From: Streptomyces sp. TG1A-60
GTDB lineage: Bacteria > Actinomycetota > Actinomycetes > Streptomycetales > Streptomycetaceae
Direction: 5' to 3'
Length of the DNA stretch: 64,000 bases
NCBI RefSeq assembly: GCF_037201975.1
Contig: NZ_CP147520.1
Coordinates: 2,914,001-2,978,000 of the forward strand
In this document: piece after piece, positions 33,993-43,145 of the stretch
Layout: each line of letters starts with the position of its first letter
Position numbering within the stretch: position 1 is the first letter of the stretch
The notes under the pieces: model-generated
The model's database searches: none
What the model was told of the DNA's origin: nothing
Seen by the model: the letters and a program-made list of their open reading frames with translations, nothing else
Translations under genes and position numbers: made by a program

Positions 33993-34472
33993 CTACTTCG
34001 GCTGTCGCCGACCACAGCCGTCGGACCCGCACGTGCCGAGCTCGAACCACACGGTCTTGCCCGGCCCGTCCTGGTGGCAGCCCCAGCGCCCGGCGAGCGC
34101 GTCCACCAGGAACATCCCTCTGCCGCTCTCCGATATGCCCGGCGTCCGGCGTAACCGGGGCGGGCGGCCGTCCGAGTCCGACACCTCACAGCGCAGTACG
34201 CCGTGCGCGGCCGACAGGGTCAGCTTCAGACGGCTCTCCGCGTGCACCAGCGCGTTGGTGACCAGCTCGCTCACCAGGAGTTCCGCCGTGTCGGTCTGGT
34301 CGAGCAGTCCCCACCCCTCCAACTGCCTGCGCACCTGCGCGCGGGCCTGTGCGGCGGCGGTGGGGCGTGGGTCGTACTCGACGCTCAGGTGGCCCGCCCC
34401 CATAGGTGGTTGGGGGTACGAGGCGTAATGGGGGCCGGAATCCGGAAGGAGTCCCCCGGAGAGTTGCAGCAT
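33993..34472 (-). CDS. Anti-sigma-like ATP-binding protein (HATPase_c_2)
   Basis: This 159-residue soluble protein of the RsbW/SpoIIAB type abounds in Streptomyces. The GHKL ATPase motifs are the N box AELLVSELVTNALVHA, the G1 box VSDSDGRPP and the G2 box ESGRGMFLVDALAGRWG. Such proteins are serine kinases of anti-sigma-factor antagonists or bind sigma factors; the partner is unknown. The start at 34472 follows family length. It is divergent from the carboxypeptidase gene. Confidence 0.9.
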   Translation of the reverse strand: MLQLSGGLLPDSGPHYASYPQPPMGAGHLSVEYDPRPTAAAQARAQVRRQLEGWGLLDQTDTAELLVSELVTNALVHAESRLKLTLSAAHGVLRCEVSDSDGRPPRLRRTPGISESGRGMFLVDALAGRWGCHQDGPGKTVWFELGTCGSDGCGRRQPK

Positions 34473-34820
34473 GCTTCCAGGGTTGCCCCCGCGTGCGCCC
34501 CGCACACGGGGAGGACTACCTGTTTCCGACCGTGCATATACCTGTCTCCCGCCCCGGTACGTCCGTAATTGCAGCCGTACGGGGCGGATTGGCATGTACG
34601 TGGGCGTGTGCGGCTCGTTTCGGCCACGCGAACCCCGCACTCGCCACCCGCTCTTGACCTGGTCATGCCACGCCCGCACCATGAGCGCCACACCCGCACC
34701 AGGGTCCGGCGGACACCCCACGGTCGCCGGCCGGGCCCGAGGCACGTCGCAAGGATCCACCCCCCGCTCCACTCCCCACTTCCGGAGACCCCGGAATCCC
34801 TGGAGAAAACAGGAGACTTC
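34473..34820. other. Divergent promoter region
   Basis: These 348 bases between the ATPase gene (minus) and the carboxypeptidase gene (plus) hold no gene. A TTGACC hexamer at 34654-34659 is a possible -35 element for the carboxypeptidase, but no good -10 follows at the right distance. Confidence 0.35.
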
Positions 34821-36194
34821 ATGCGACTCCGCATACGCGGCAGCTCGGCGACGCCCGGCGGCACGGGCAGGAGATCAGGCCGCCGTACCGCCGCCCTCGC
34901 CACCCTGCTGGCGCTGGCCCTCGCCGGGCCGGTCGCCACGACCTCCACGGACGCGACGGCGACCAGCGCCGAGCGGCCCGGGGCCTCGGCGGACGACATC
35001 CGCCAGTACGAGGTCCATATGCACTCCGACACCAAGTCCCGCACGGCGCTGCAGCGGGCCGGCGTGACCGTGGACGACGCCGACGACCACACGGTGTTCA
35101 TCTCCGGCCGCGCGGACCAGGTCAAGAAGCTGAGGCAACAGGGCTACGAGGTCACGCCGCTCGGCGCGGTGCCGGACCGGTCGAACGGCGAGGACGACGT
35201 ACGGCTCTTCGACTTCCCGTCCGCCGACTCCCGCTATCACAACTACGCGGAGATGACGAACGAGATCGACTCCGTCGTCTCGGCGAACAGTTCCATCGCC
35301 AGCCAGCGGGTCATCGGTACCTCGTACCAGGGCCGGAACATCGTCGCCATCAAGATCAGCGACAACGTCGGCACGGACGAGTCCGAGCCCGAGGTGCTGT
35401 TCACCCACCACCAGCACGCCCGTGAGCACCTCACCGTGGAGATGGCGCTCTACCTGCTGAACGAGCTGACCTCCGACTACGGCACCGACTCCCGGGTCAC
35501 GAACATGGTGAACAACCGCGAGATCTGGATCATCCCGGACCTCAACCCGGACGGCGGCGAGTACGACATCGCCAGCGGTTCCTACCGCTCGTGGCGCAAG
35601 AACCGGCAGCCCAACAGCGGTTCGTCGGCCGTCGGCACCGACCTCAACCGCAACTGGAACTACCGCTGGGGCTGCTGCGGCGGCTCGTCCGGGTCCACGT
35701 CCTCGGACACCTACCGGGGTCCGTCCGCCGAGTCGGCGCCCGAGGTGAAGGTCGTCGCGAACTTCGTCCGCAGCCGGGTCGTCGGCGGTGTCCAGCAGAT
35801 CAAGACGGGCATCGACTTCCACACGTACAGCGAGCTGGTGCTCTGGCCGTTCGGGTACACGACCGCCGACACGACGACCGGAATGACGGCGGACGACCGG
35901 AACGCGTTCGCGGCGGTCGGCGGGAAGATGGCCGCCAGCAACGGATACACGCCTGAGCAGGCCAGTGACCTCTACGTCACGGACGGGTCGATCGACGACT
36001 GGCTGTGGGGCAGCCAGAAGATCTTCGGATACACGTTCGAGATGTATCCGTCTTCGGGCTGGGGTGGCGGGTTCTACCCGCCCGACGAGGTGATCGCCCG
36101 GGAGACCGCGCGGAACCGGGACGCGGTGCTGCAACTGCTGGAGAACTCGGACTGTATGTACCGGTCCATCGGCAAGGAGGCGCAGTACTGCTAG
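34821..36194 (+). CDS. Secreted M14 zinc carboxypeptidase
   Basis: This 457-residue exported metallopeptidase removes C-terminal residues from peptides. A signal peptide (about 1-45) is followed by a propeptide-like segment ([18 protein letters not shown] to about 115) and the M14 domain. Zinc ligands are His 199 and Glu 202 in HHQHAREHL, and the third is expected in GIDFHTYSE. The substrate-binding arginine segment is [11 protein letters not shown], and the catalytic Glu is in YTFEMYP. The ATG has AGGAGA at six bases. The catalytic set is complete. It ends in Cys, possibly disulphide-bonded. Confidence 0.94.
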   Translation: MRLRIRGSSATPGGTGRRSGRRTAALATLLALALAGPVATTSTDATATSAERPGASADDIRQYEVHMHSDTKSRTALQRAGVTVDDADDHTVFISGRADQVKKLRQQGYEVTPLGAVPDRSNGEDDVRLFDFPSADSRYHNYAEMTNEIDSVVSANSSIASQRVIGTSYQGRNIVAIKISDNVGTDESEPEVLFTHHQHAREHLTVEMALYLLNELTSDYGTDSRVTNMVNNREIWIIPDLNPDGGEYDIASGSYRSWRKNRQPNSGSSAVGTDLNRNWNYRWGCCGGSSGSTSSDTYRGPSAESAPEVKVVANFVRSRVVGGVQQIKTGIDFHTYSELVLWPFGYTTADTTTGMTADDRNAFAAVGGKMAASNGYTPEQASDLYVTDGSIDDWLWGSQKIFGYTFEMYPSSGWGGGFYPPDEVIARETARNRDAVLQLLENSDCMYRSIGKEAQYC

Positions 36195-36226
36195 CGCGGC
36201 ACTGCCGGCAGCAGGTGGCTATGTGA

Positions 36227-36271
36227 GCGGGGAACTGCGGGCCGTACGTGGCCGGGCGCGCAGTTCCCCGC
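36227..36271. terminator. Bidirectional hairpin terminator
   Basis: GCGGGGAACTGCG and CGCAGTTCCCCGC form a perfect 13-bp stem with a 19-base loop between convergent genes. The right arm plus its flank (GCGCAGTTCCCCGCGCCCCT) recurs in the large inverted repeat near 49.3 kb. Confidence 0.8.
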
Positions 36272-36275
36272 GCCC

Positions 36276-36944
36276 CTACGAAGCGTCAGCGTCGTCGTCG
36301 ACGGCGGCGGCGGCGTCCGCGTCGTCGTCGAAGTAGGCGTCCAGGACCTCGTCGATCCGGGTTTCCCACTCGGCGTGTTGGGACTTGGCCGTGGCCTCGA
36401 TCTCGATGGGGTACCAGCGGCTGTCGGGGGTGTGGACCGTGACGGTGAAACGCTTGCCGAAACGGGGGGACTCCGTCTCGATCGCGCCGATCTCGTCCCA
36501 GCCGAAATCGCACTCCTGGTCGTCCAGGCGCAGCCGTACGCCACGGCTGTCGGCGACGATCTTCGCGCGGCGGTCGGAGGCCTCGAAGACGGGGCCGTCG
36601 TCCGTGTCCGCGCCTTCCGAGTCCTCCGCGCCTTCGGAGGACTCGGAGTCTGCGGAATCCGCGTCCGCCTCGTCATCGGCCTCGCCGTCGGAGTCGGCCT
36701 CGACACCGTCCGAGGTCTTCTCGACGGACGTCTTCTCGGCGGAGGCCGGCTCGTCCTGGTCCGGGGCGGCCTCGTCCGGCTCCTCGGCCTCGGCGGGTTC
36801 GACCGACTCCGTCGGCTTGGTGTCCTCCGGCTCCTCCTGCTTCTCCTTCTTCACGGACACCGGTGCCGTGAGTCCGGGGATGTGCGACGGGTCGACCGCG
36901 GCGGCGGCCAGGGGCTGGTTGTTCGAACCGATGCGCTGCTCCAC
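36276..36944 (-). CDS. Acidic conserved protein of unknown function
   Basis: This 222-residue protein has an N-terminal half (about 30-125) that is a very acidic, disordered Glu/Asp/Ser/Ala stretch. The C-terminal 90 residues form a small beta-rich domain (RAKIVADSRGVRLRLDDQECDFGWDEIGAIETES, then the TVTVHTPDSRWYPIEIEA strands) reminiscent of PH-like modules, and end in another Asp/Ala tail. There is no signal peptide or membrane segment. The GTG start is the first that leaves the upstream gene region free. No function can be assigned. Confidence 0.75.
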   Translation of the reverse strand: MEQRIGSNNQPLAAAAVDPSHIPGLTAPVSVKKEKQEEPEDTKPTESVEPAEAEEPDEAAPDQDEPASAEKTSVEKTSDGVEADSDGEADDEADADSADSESSEGAEDSEGADTDDGPVFEASDRRAKIVADSRGVRLRLDDQECDFGWDEIGAIETESPRFGKRFTVTVHTPDSRWYPIEIEATAKSQHAEWETRIDEVLDAYFDDDADAAAAVDDDADAS

Positions 36945-37089
36945 AGCGGGCAGTATGGTCGACGACCCTGTGCCGGGAACAGTCGGGCAGGCATATGTCC
37001 GCATCTGGGTTTCCCGGCCGCACACCTGCAAGCGATATGCGCAATGAACGTTGCACACGGTGCAACGCGTCTCGTCAGGGAGGCTCTTC

Positions 37090-38369
37090 ATGAGTGTCGT
37101 GCGTGTCGATGGGCTCGCCCGTCTGGCTGCCGAACGCGTCGACCACCGCTTCAAGGGCCTCCCGCCGGACGCCGACGGCCTGACGGTGGCCGAGTTGGCC
37201 GCCCAGCGCCGGAACCTGTTCACCGGCGGCTTCACCACCCCCGTGCTCGCCCTGTCCGCCGAGCGCCTGGAGCACAACCTGGCGCTGATGGAGACCTACT
37301 CCGCCCGTCACGGTCTCGCCTTCGCCCCGCACGGCAAGACGTCCATGGCACCGCGGCTGTTCTGGCGGCAGATCGAGCGCGGCGCGTGGGGCATCACCCT
37401 CGCCGTGCCCCATCAGGTGCGCGTGGCGAGGAAGTTCGGGATCGAGCGGATCTTCCTCGCCAACGAGGTCGTCGATCCCGCCGCCCTGCGCTGGTTCGCC
37501 GCCGAACTCGCCGCCGACCCCTCCTTCCGGCTCGTCTGTTACGTCGACTCCGTGCGCGGTGTGGAGCTGATGGACGCGGCGCTGCGCGGTTCCGCCCGCC
37601 CGGTGGACGTCGTCGTGGAGCTGGGCGCGGGTGAGGGCGCGCGGACGGGGGTCCGTACGGAGGCGGAGTGCGCGGCGGTCGCGGACGCGGTGGCCGGGGT
37701 CGGCACACTGCGGCTGGTCGGGGTGGCCGGCTACGAGGGCGAGGTGCCGCGGGCCGACCCGGAGCGGGTGCGGGCGTGGCTGCGCCGGCTCACCGCGCTG
37801 GCCGTCGACTTCGACAAGACCGGGCGGTTCGCGGGGCTGGAGGAGATCGTGGTCAGCGCGGGCGGCAGCGCCTGGTTCGACGCGGTGGCCGAGGTGTTCG
37901 CCGAGATCCCCGAACTGTCCGTGCCCGTACTGAAGTTGCTGCGGTCCGGCGCGTACGTCTCGCACGACGCGGGGCACTACCGGCGGGTGACCCCCTTCAA
38001 CCGTGTCCCCGAGGAAGGCGCCCTGGAGCCCGCCTTCCGCCTCTGGGCCCAGATCGTCTCCCGCCCCTCCCCCGCCAGGCCTTCGCCAACGCGGGCAAGC
38101 GCGACGCCGCGTACGACCTGGACCTGCCCGCCGCCGAGGCCGTACGGGACGCCGGCACGGGCGCGGTCCGCGACGCCACCGGGATCACGGTGACGGGTCT
38201 GTCCGACCAGCACGCCTGGCTGCGCACGGAGACGGGGGCAGAGCTGGAGGTCGGCGACTGGGTGGGGCTGGGGCTGTCCCATCCGTGCACGTCGTTCGAC
38301 AAGTGGGAGCTGATTCCGGTGGCGGAGGCGGACGGGACGGTCGTGGAGTACGTCCGCACGTTTTTCTGA
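37090..38369 (+). pseudogene. Amino acid deaminase (PLP-dependent), frameshifted
   Basis: This enzyme of the D-threonine aldolase/D-serine dehydratase-like family has an alanine-racemase fold. The N-terminal part is intact, with PLP lysine motif FAPHGKTSMAPRLF, and the frame runs to LWAQIVSRPSP. At about 38076, in a C-rich run, one base seems to be missing. The next frame resumes with FANAGKRDAAYDLDLP and ends with the metal-binding GLSHPCTSFDKWELIPV and the family terminus. About 425 codons are covered if the shift is mended. AGGGAGG precedes the ATG. It is either a recent one-base deletion or a sequencing error in the C run. Confidence 0.85.
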
Positions 38370-38439
38370 GACCTACCGACCGGTACCGGAAGGTGGCGCA
38401 CATGGGGCTCGCCGTGGGCCGGGAGGTCGCCGGGTTCGG

Positions 38440-38780
38440 CGGCGGCCACTGCCCGCGCCACCGCTCGTACGGGACGTTCCCGCACCGTCCCGGCCAGGTA
38501 GGCGGGGGAGTTGGGCGTGCTGTCGCTGGAGGAGCGCGTAGCCCACCTCACCTCCCGGCCCGCTGCCCGGCTCCGGCTCGCCGACCGTGGACTCGTCCGT
38601 GAGGGGCACGCGTCGGCCTCGTACGTCGGCCCGGCGACCGGGGCCGCCGGGCCGACGTACGAGACACCGCGCACGCTGCCCACCGGCATCCCGTACGCCC
38701 TGGTCGACGGCCGTTTCGCCGTCGAGGACGGCAGGAGGACGGACGTGCCGGCGGGCCGGGCTGTCCGGCGCGGCGCCTGA
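38440..38780 (+). pseudogene. C-terminal remnant of an N-acyl-D-amino-acid deacylase
   Basis: Downstream of the deaminase, plus-strand fragments match the last 100-110 residues of D-aminoacylase-type amidohydrolases. RSYGTFP appears in one frame and LSLEERVAHLTSRPAARLRLADRGLVREG, GPATGAAGPTYETPRTLPTGIPYALVDGRF and VEDGRRTDV in another. The roughly 400-residue metal-binding barrel is absent, and the DLVVFDP-type strand is altered. This enzyme usually follows the deaminase and works with it on D-amino acids, so the pair has decayed together. The left edge is uncertain. Confidence 0.7.
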
Positions 38781-38789
38781 GGAGGTTCG

Positions 38790-39698
38790 CTACGGCTTGG
38801 GAAGTATGCAGCCGCTCCGGGTGAGGTCGAGCTTGTTGTCCACGCCGAAGCAGGCCGCGACGTGCCAGGTCTGCTGGGCGTAGTTGATGCCCCGGCGGAC
38901 GGTCACCGTGCCGTTCGCGTCGACCTCGCAGGGGTTGTTCACGGTGCAGCGCTGTCCGGACTCGTTGCCCGTGTTGTTGACGCCGACGACCTTGCCGGTG
39001 GCGTCGTCGAGGACCGGGGAGCCCGAGGTGCCGCCGATGGTGTTGCAGGCGGAGGTGTAACGGATGGAGTCCTTCCAGGTCCAGTCACCCTCCTTGAGGC
39101 GGTACGCGTTCCCGTCGACACCGCAGCTGTAGATCCGCTTCCAGTACCCGGAGACGACCTTGATGGCGGTGCCGGCGGCCGGGCGGGCGGTGTCGAAGAC
39201 GAGCGCGTCGATGCCGTACGAGCTCCTGATCTGCGCGTACGTGGTGGTGAGCTGGTACAGCGCCATGTCCGTGTCGGTCATCGTGCCGTACGCGATCTTG
39301 CTGGCGCGGAGCGTGCCGACGCGGGTGCCGGCGGAGTTGAGCAGGCCGAAGGTACGGCTGGAGGCCCGGTCGACGAGGACCTCGCCCGGGCGCGGGAAGC
39401 CGCTCTCCAGGCAGTGGCCGTTGGTCATCACCAGCGCCGGGTCGTTGTCCTCGGAGTCGGGCATCCGGACGACCGAGCCGGAGCAGTTGCTGAGCGAGAC
39501 GGTGCCGGCGAAGTTGACGGCCTGGGCCGCGGGGGCCGCGGCGGCCAGGTCGGCGACGGTCCTGTTCGCCGTCTCGACGAGCGTGCCGACCGCCGTCTTC
39601 GCGGGCGCGTTCGCGGGCTCCGACGCCGCGACCGCGGGTGCCGCGCCCGCCCCGGTGATCACCAGGGCGAACAGCGAGGCAACGAGAGGTTTTCTCAT
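38790..39698 (-). CDS. Secreted trypsin-like serine protease
   Basis: This 302-residue exported peptidase has a signal peptide ending near PAVAAS (about residue 25), then a pro-segment and a chymotrypsin-fold domain. The catalytic triad is His in VMTNGHCLE, Asp in TDTDMALYQL and Ser in IGGTSGSPVLD. Cys residues near the His loop and at the C-terminus suggest disulphides. The ATG at 39698 begins the MRKPLVASLFALVIT leader. It converges with the decayed deacylase gene. Confidence 0.93.
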   Translation of the reverse strand: MRKPLVASLFALVITGAGAAPAVAASEPANAPAKTAVGTLVETANRTVADLAAAAPAAQAVNFAGTVSLSNCSGSVVRMPDSEDNDPALVMTNGHCLESGFPRPGEVLVDRASSRTFGLLNSAGTRVGTLRASKIAYGTMTDTDMALYQLTTTYAQIRSSYGIDALVFDTARPAAGTAIKVVSGYWKRIYSCGVDGNAYRLKEGDWTWKDSIRYTSACNTIGGTSGSPVLDDATGKVVGVNNTGNESGQRCTVNNPCEVDANGTVTVRRGINYAQQTWHVAACFGVDNKLDLTRSGCILPKP

Positions 39699-39870
39699 GT
39701 GGGGGTCCCCTCTTGCTACGTGGGTGACGGAAGATCTTCCGGCCACCGCAGTTTGTCATGCGCATTGTGAAGGCGATGCGGGGGACGAGCAAGGAGTTGG
39801 TTCCGGCCGTGCGATCTTCGGCCAGGGGGTGACTGCCTCTCACCGGCCGCCGTCGAGCGGCCTCGTTGGG

Positions 39871-40761
39871 CTACCTGGGGCCCTTCGTGGATCCTTGGCC
39901 GCGGCCCTGGTTGCCGTTGGAGTTGCCTCGGGGCGAGGAGGACGCCGAGGCGGAGGCGGAGGGCGAGGAGGACGGCGTGGTGGAGGCCGTGGGGGGCGTG
40001 GTGCCGGAGGGCTCGGAGGTGGTGACGGCCGGGGACGGGCTCGGGGAGGTGTCCGGGGAGGAACCGCCGGGGGATGCCGTGGGCGCCGTGTCGGCGGATC
40101 CGCCGGCTGACGGGGAGGCCGCTTCCTCCTCGCCGGACCGGGCGCCGACCTGGGCGGACCCGACGGGCGCCGGGACACCCGGGCCCTCCTGGCCCGAGGG
40201 GCCGATCCCGGCCAGTCCCGCCACCGCGGCACCCACGAGCACCGCGGCGCCGATACCGCCCGCGATCAACGCGCCCCGCCGCCTGGCCCGACGCCGCCCG
40301 AGCCTGGCCCTTCGCCCGTCCGTGGGCCGCGCCCGACGCCCGGCCGCGTCCGGGACCAGGGACTCCGGGACGCCCGGCCCGCCCTTCGCCCCCCGGCCAC
40401 CTGCCCCGTACGGCACATCGGCCCCGTACGGCACATCGGCCCCGTAGGGCGCATGATCCCCGTAGGGCGCACCGGTCGCGGACGTCTCGACCTCGCCGTA
40501 CGACACGCGCCCCGCCGCCGTACCACTCCCACCCGAACCGGCACCCACGGGACCCGGGCCATGCGCCACGACCTCGTCCAGCTGCACGGTGTCGTCGTAG
40601 GCGTTCTGCCAGCCGTGGGCGGCGGCGGGGTCCCTGAAGGTCTCGTAGGCGGGGGTGGCGGGGGAATCGCCGATGGGGTGGTACACGTTCGGCGGAGTCC
40701 GGACGTCGGCGTTGTTCCGGTCCGGCCCGTGCGCCCTGTCCACGCCGCCCACCCCATTCAT
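39871..40761 (-). CDS. Single-pass membrane protein with low-complexity arms
   Basis: In this 296-residue protein residues 1-160 are a Gly/Pro/Ala-rich cytosolic arm with the repeat PYGADV (about 99-120), ending in a strongly basic stretch (RRARLGRRRARRR). One helix lies at 163-187 (ALIAGGIGAAVLVGAAVAGLAGIG), and the outer arm is Ser/Thr/Pro-rich, ending GNSNGNQGRGQGSTKGPR. This is the topology of a wall-spanning, possibly glycosylated, surface protein. No domain is recognised and the function is unknown. Confidence 0.75.
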   Translation of the reverse strand: MNGVGGVDRAHGPDRNNADVRTPPNVYHPIGDSPATPAYETFRDPAAAHGWQNAYDDTVQLDEVVAHGPGPVGAGSGGSGTAAGRVSYGEVETSATGAPYGDHAPYGADVPYGADVPYGAGGRGAKGGPGVPESLVPDAAGRRARPTDGRRARLGRRRARRRGALIAGGIGAAVLVGAAVAGLAGIGPSGQEGPGVPAPVGSAQVGARSGEEEAASPSAGGSADTAPTASPGGSSPDTSPSPSPAVTTSEPSGTTPPTASTTPSSSPSASASASSSPRGNSNGNQGRGQGSTKGPR

Positions 40762-40953
40762 CTCGTTCCACTGCCTTCGTGTCGCGTGCCGTACGACCGT
40801 GTGTCATGCGGTCGGTGACCTGTGTGGGGGGCGGCCGGACCTGTTGGCGGATTCTAGAGAGGAGTGGGGCCGGGGGACAGCGGCGGGGCATTTCGGGGTA
40901 TAGCAGCGGCCCCACGTGGTGGAAAACACGGTCCGGAAAGCGTTACCGGGCCG

Positions 40954-40959
40954 TAAGCT
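40954..40959 (+). promoter_or_regulatory. Candidate -10 element of the aminotransferase gene (leaderless)
   Basis: TAAGCT ends seven bases before the ATG at 40967, and no ribosome binding site lies between. The -35 region is not recognisable. Confidence 0.35.
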
Positions 40960-40966
40960 CGCGGAC

Positions 40967-42178
40967 ATGCAGGTGATCCAGTCGACCAAGCTCGCCAACG
41001 TCTGTTACGAGATCCGGGGCCCGGTGCTCGAGGAGGCGATGCGGCTTGAGGCTGCGGGGCATCGGATCCTCAAGCTGAACACGGGCAATCCGGCCGCGTT
41101 CGGCTTCGAGTGCCCGCCCGAGATCCTGGAGGACATCCTCCGCAACGTGTCGTCGGCGCACGGATACGGCGACGCGAAGGGGCTGCTGGCCGCCCGCCGG
41201 GCCGTCGTCATGCACAACCAGACCCTCGGCATCGAGACGGACGTCGAGCACGTCTTCATCGGCAACGGCGTCTCCGAGCTGATCGTGATGGCGATGCAGG
41301 GCCTGCTCGACGACGGCGACGAGGTGCTCGTACCCTCCCCGGACTATCCGCTGTGGACGGCGGCGGTGTCACTGTCCGGCGGCACCGCCGTCCACTACCG
41401 CTGCGACGAGCAGTCCGACTGGATGCCGGACCTCGCCGACATCGAGCGGAGGGTCACCGACCGCACCAAGGCGATCGTCGTCATCAACCCGAACAATCCC
41501 ACGGGCGCTGTGTACGACGAGGCGATGCTGCGCGGCCTGACGGACATCGCGCGCCGCCACAACCTCCTCGTCTGCTCGGACGAGATCTATGACAAGATCC
41601 TCTACGACGACGCCACGCACACCCCGACGGCCTCGGTCGCCCCCGACCTGCTGACGCTCACCTTCAACGGCATGTCGAAGGCGTACCGGGTGGCCGGCTA
41701 CCGGGTGGGCTGGATGTCGATCTCCGGGCCGCGCGCGCACGCCGACTCCTACATCGAGGGCCTGACGATCCTCGCGAACATGCGGCTCTGCGCGAACATG
41801 CCGGGCCAGCACGGGGTGGTGGCCGCGCTCAGCGGACGCCAGACGATCAATGACCTGGTGCTGCCGGGCGGGCGGCTGAAGGAGCAGCGGGACGTCGCGT
41901 ACGAGCTGCTCACCCAGATCCCGGGCGTGACGTGTGTGAAGCCGAAGGGCGCGCTGTATCTCTTCCCACGGCTCGACCCCGACGTCTTCAAGATCAAGGA
42001 CGACCGCCAGATGGTCCTCGACCTGCTTCGCCGGGAGAAGATCATGGTCGTCCAGGGCACCGGCTTCAACTGGGCCGAGCCCGATCACTTCCGGGTCGTG
42101 ACCCTGCCTTCGGTCGGCGACCTGCGGTCCGCGATCACCCGGATCGGCAACTTCCTGGACGGATACGGGCAGGCCTAG
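40967..42178 (+). CDS. PLP-dependent aminotransferase, AlaA-like
   Basis: This 403-residue class I/II aminotransferase is probably glutamate-pyruvate (alanine) type. IRGPVLEEAMRLEAAGHRILKLNTGNPAAFGF is the AlaA/AlaC N-terminus, INPNNPTGAVYD is the PLP-phosphate region, and the Schiff-base lysine is Lys 238 in FNGMSKAYRVAGYRVGW. The C-terminal substrate Arg is in DHFRVVTLP. The length matches AlaA (about 405). The ATG at 40967 is the start that fits the family. It stands alone. Confidence 0.93.
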   Translation: MQVIQSTKLANVCYEIRGPVLEEAMRLEAAGHRILKLNTGNPAAFGFECPPEILEDILRNVSSAHGYGDAKGLLAARRAVVMHNQTLGIETDVEHVFIGNGVSELIVMAMQGLLDDGDEVLVPSPDYPLWTAAVSLSGGTAVHYRCDEQSDWMPDLADIERRVTDRTKAIVVINPNNPTGAVYDEAMLRGLTDIARRHNLLVCSDEIYDKILYDDATHTPTASVAPDLLTLTFNGMSKAYRVAGYRVGWMSISGPRAHADSYIEGLTILANMRLCANMPGQHGVVAALSGRQTINDLVLPGGRLKEQRDVAYELLTQIPGVTCVKPKGALYLFPRLDPDVFKIKDDRQMVLDLLRREKIMVVQGTGFNWAEPDHFRVVTLPSVGDLRSAITRIGNFLDGYGQA

Positions 42179-42241
42179 CGCGGACAGCGGCAGGCGTGGG
42201 CGCCACGCACGAGATGGACGCACCAGGACTTTCGGACCTCG

Positions 42242-42271
42242 CTCAACTTTAGACGGAATCTAAGCTAGAGT
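42242..42271 (+). promoter_or_regulatory. Promoter with an operator-like palindrome
   Basis: CTCAAC (42242-42247) and TAGAGT (42266-42271) are a possible -35/-10 pair with an 18-base spacer. A palindrome TTAGA-CGGAA-TCTAA (42249-42263) fills the spacer, the classic place for a repressor site. The downstream gene starts at 42300. Confidence 0.45.
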
Positions 42272-42299
42272 GGTCGTCCGAGAGCTTGGAGGCCATCCC

Positions 42300-42779
42300 A
42301 TGTACGAGCCGATCCGCACCAAGTCGGTCCACACGATGGCCGGCACGACATCCTCCGACTTCCCTCACCGTTCGCGTGAGGAAGAGCTGGACATCCAGCT
42401 CGCGGGTCATCTGGCGGCGCTGCTGGCGGCGACCGACGAGCTCCGCGCGCTGGCTCCCTCCGACGACCTCGACGTGGCCGCGGCGCGGCTGTCCGCGCGG
42501 GTCGCCCGGCTGCGGGGCGGGCGTCCGCCCGTACGGTCCTCGGCGGGCGCCGCCGACGGTCCCGAGCAGGAGGCAGCCGGGCTCCACCGGCGCGCCCACG
42601 ACCTCGCGGGCCGCGCCCTCGTCGTCGCGGCGTCCCGCGCGGACACGGCGTCGGCGATCCTCGCGGCCGAGCGCATGGACGCGCACGCCGCCGCCTTCGC
42701 CGCCCCGTCCGCCCCCGCTCCCGCCGTGGCCGCCGCCTCCGCCGCCGAGTCGCTGCCGCGCGAGTTGGCGGCCCGCTGA
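42300..42779 (+). CDS. Conserved Streptomyces protein, helical, unknown function
   Basis: This 159-residue soluble protein is predicted almost entirely helical and Ala-rich. A conserved-looking N-terminus (MYEPIRTKSVHTMAG) is followed by EEELDIQLAGHLAALLAATDELRAL and further helices with RRAHDLAGRALVVAASRADTASAILAAERMDAH. There are no membrane segments, Cys motifs or known domain. GGAG lies upstream of the ATG within GCTTGGAGGCC. The A+T-richer promoter with a palindrome suggests regulated expression. It is followed by a terminator. Confidence 0.75.
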   Translation: MYEPIRTKSVHTMAGTTSSDFPHRSREEELDIQLAGHLAALLAATDELRALAPSDDLDVAAARLSARVARLRGGRPPVRSSAGAADGPEQEAAGLHRRAHDLAGRALVVAASRADTASAILAAERMDAHAAAFAAPSAPAPAVAAASAAESLPRELAAR

Positions 42780-42784
42780 GGCGG

Positions 42785-42812
42785 CGTGGCGCTGCGGCGC
42801 CGTAGCGCCACG
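42785..42812 (+). terminator. Hairpin terminator
   Basis: CGTGGCGCT and AGCGCCACG pair as a 9-bp stem over a 10-base loop, directly after the stop at 42779. Confidence 0.6.
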
Positions 42813-42875
42813 GCGGAACCGCCGGAAGGCCGCTTCGTGACTAGCCGACGTGCCGCCGGGTGATGCCCCACCACG

Positions 42876-42977
42876 CCGACGCCCTACCGCACGGACGCCC
42901 TACCGCACGGACGCCCTACGCACGGGTGCCCCTCCGAACCGACGCCCTACTCACGGGTGCCCCTCCGAACCGACGCT
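42876..42977. repeat. Direct-repeat cluster in a gene-free stretch
   Basis: A 15-bp unit (GACGCCCTACCGCAC) occurs two to three times from about 42879. It is followed by two copies of a 31-bp-period unit containing ACGGGTGCCCCTCCGAACCG. The 333-base gap from 42813 to 43145 holds no gene apart from these repeats. Confidence 0.7.
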
Positions 42978-43145
42978 CCCCCGATCTGTTGTCCCCTGCG
43001 CCGAAGGCTCCCCCGGGAGCCCGGCTTCCCCTGACGGCCCCGGTCCGCGTGCATCCGCAGCGACATGCGGACCGGGCGCCACAACCGCGGCCCGGCGGCA
43101 GGACCGGCCCGCGCGGTGCCTGGAGGTCCGCTCCGCCTGCCCCTC

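Noticed and set aside
34569..34820. N-terminal extension of the carboxypeptidase
   Set aside because: The ATG at 34821 has a strong ribosome binding site and is followed at once by a signal peptide. The extension is basic, non-conserved and overlaps the divergent promoter region.
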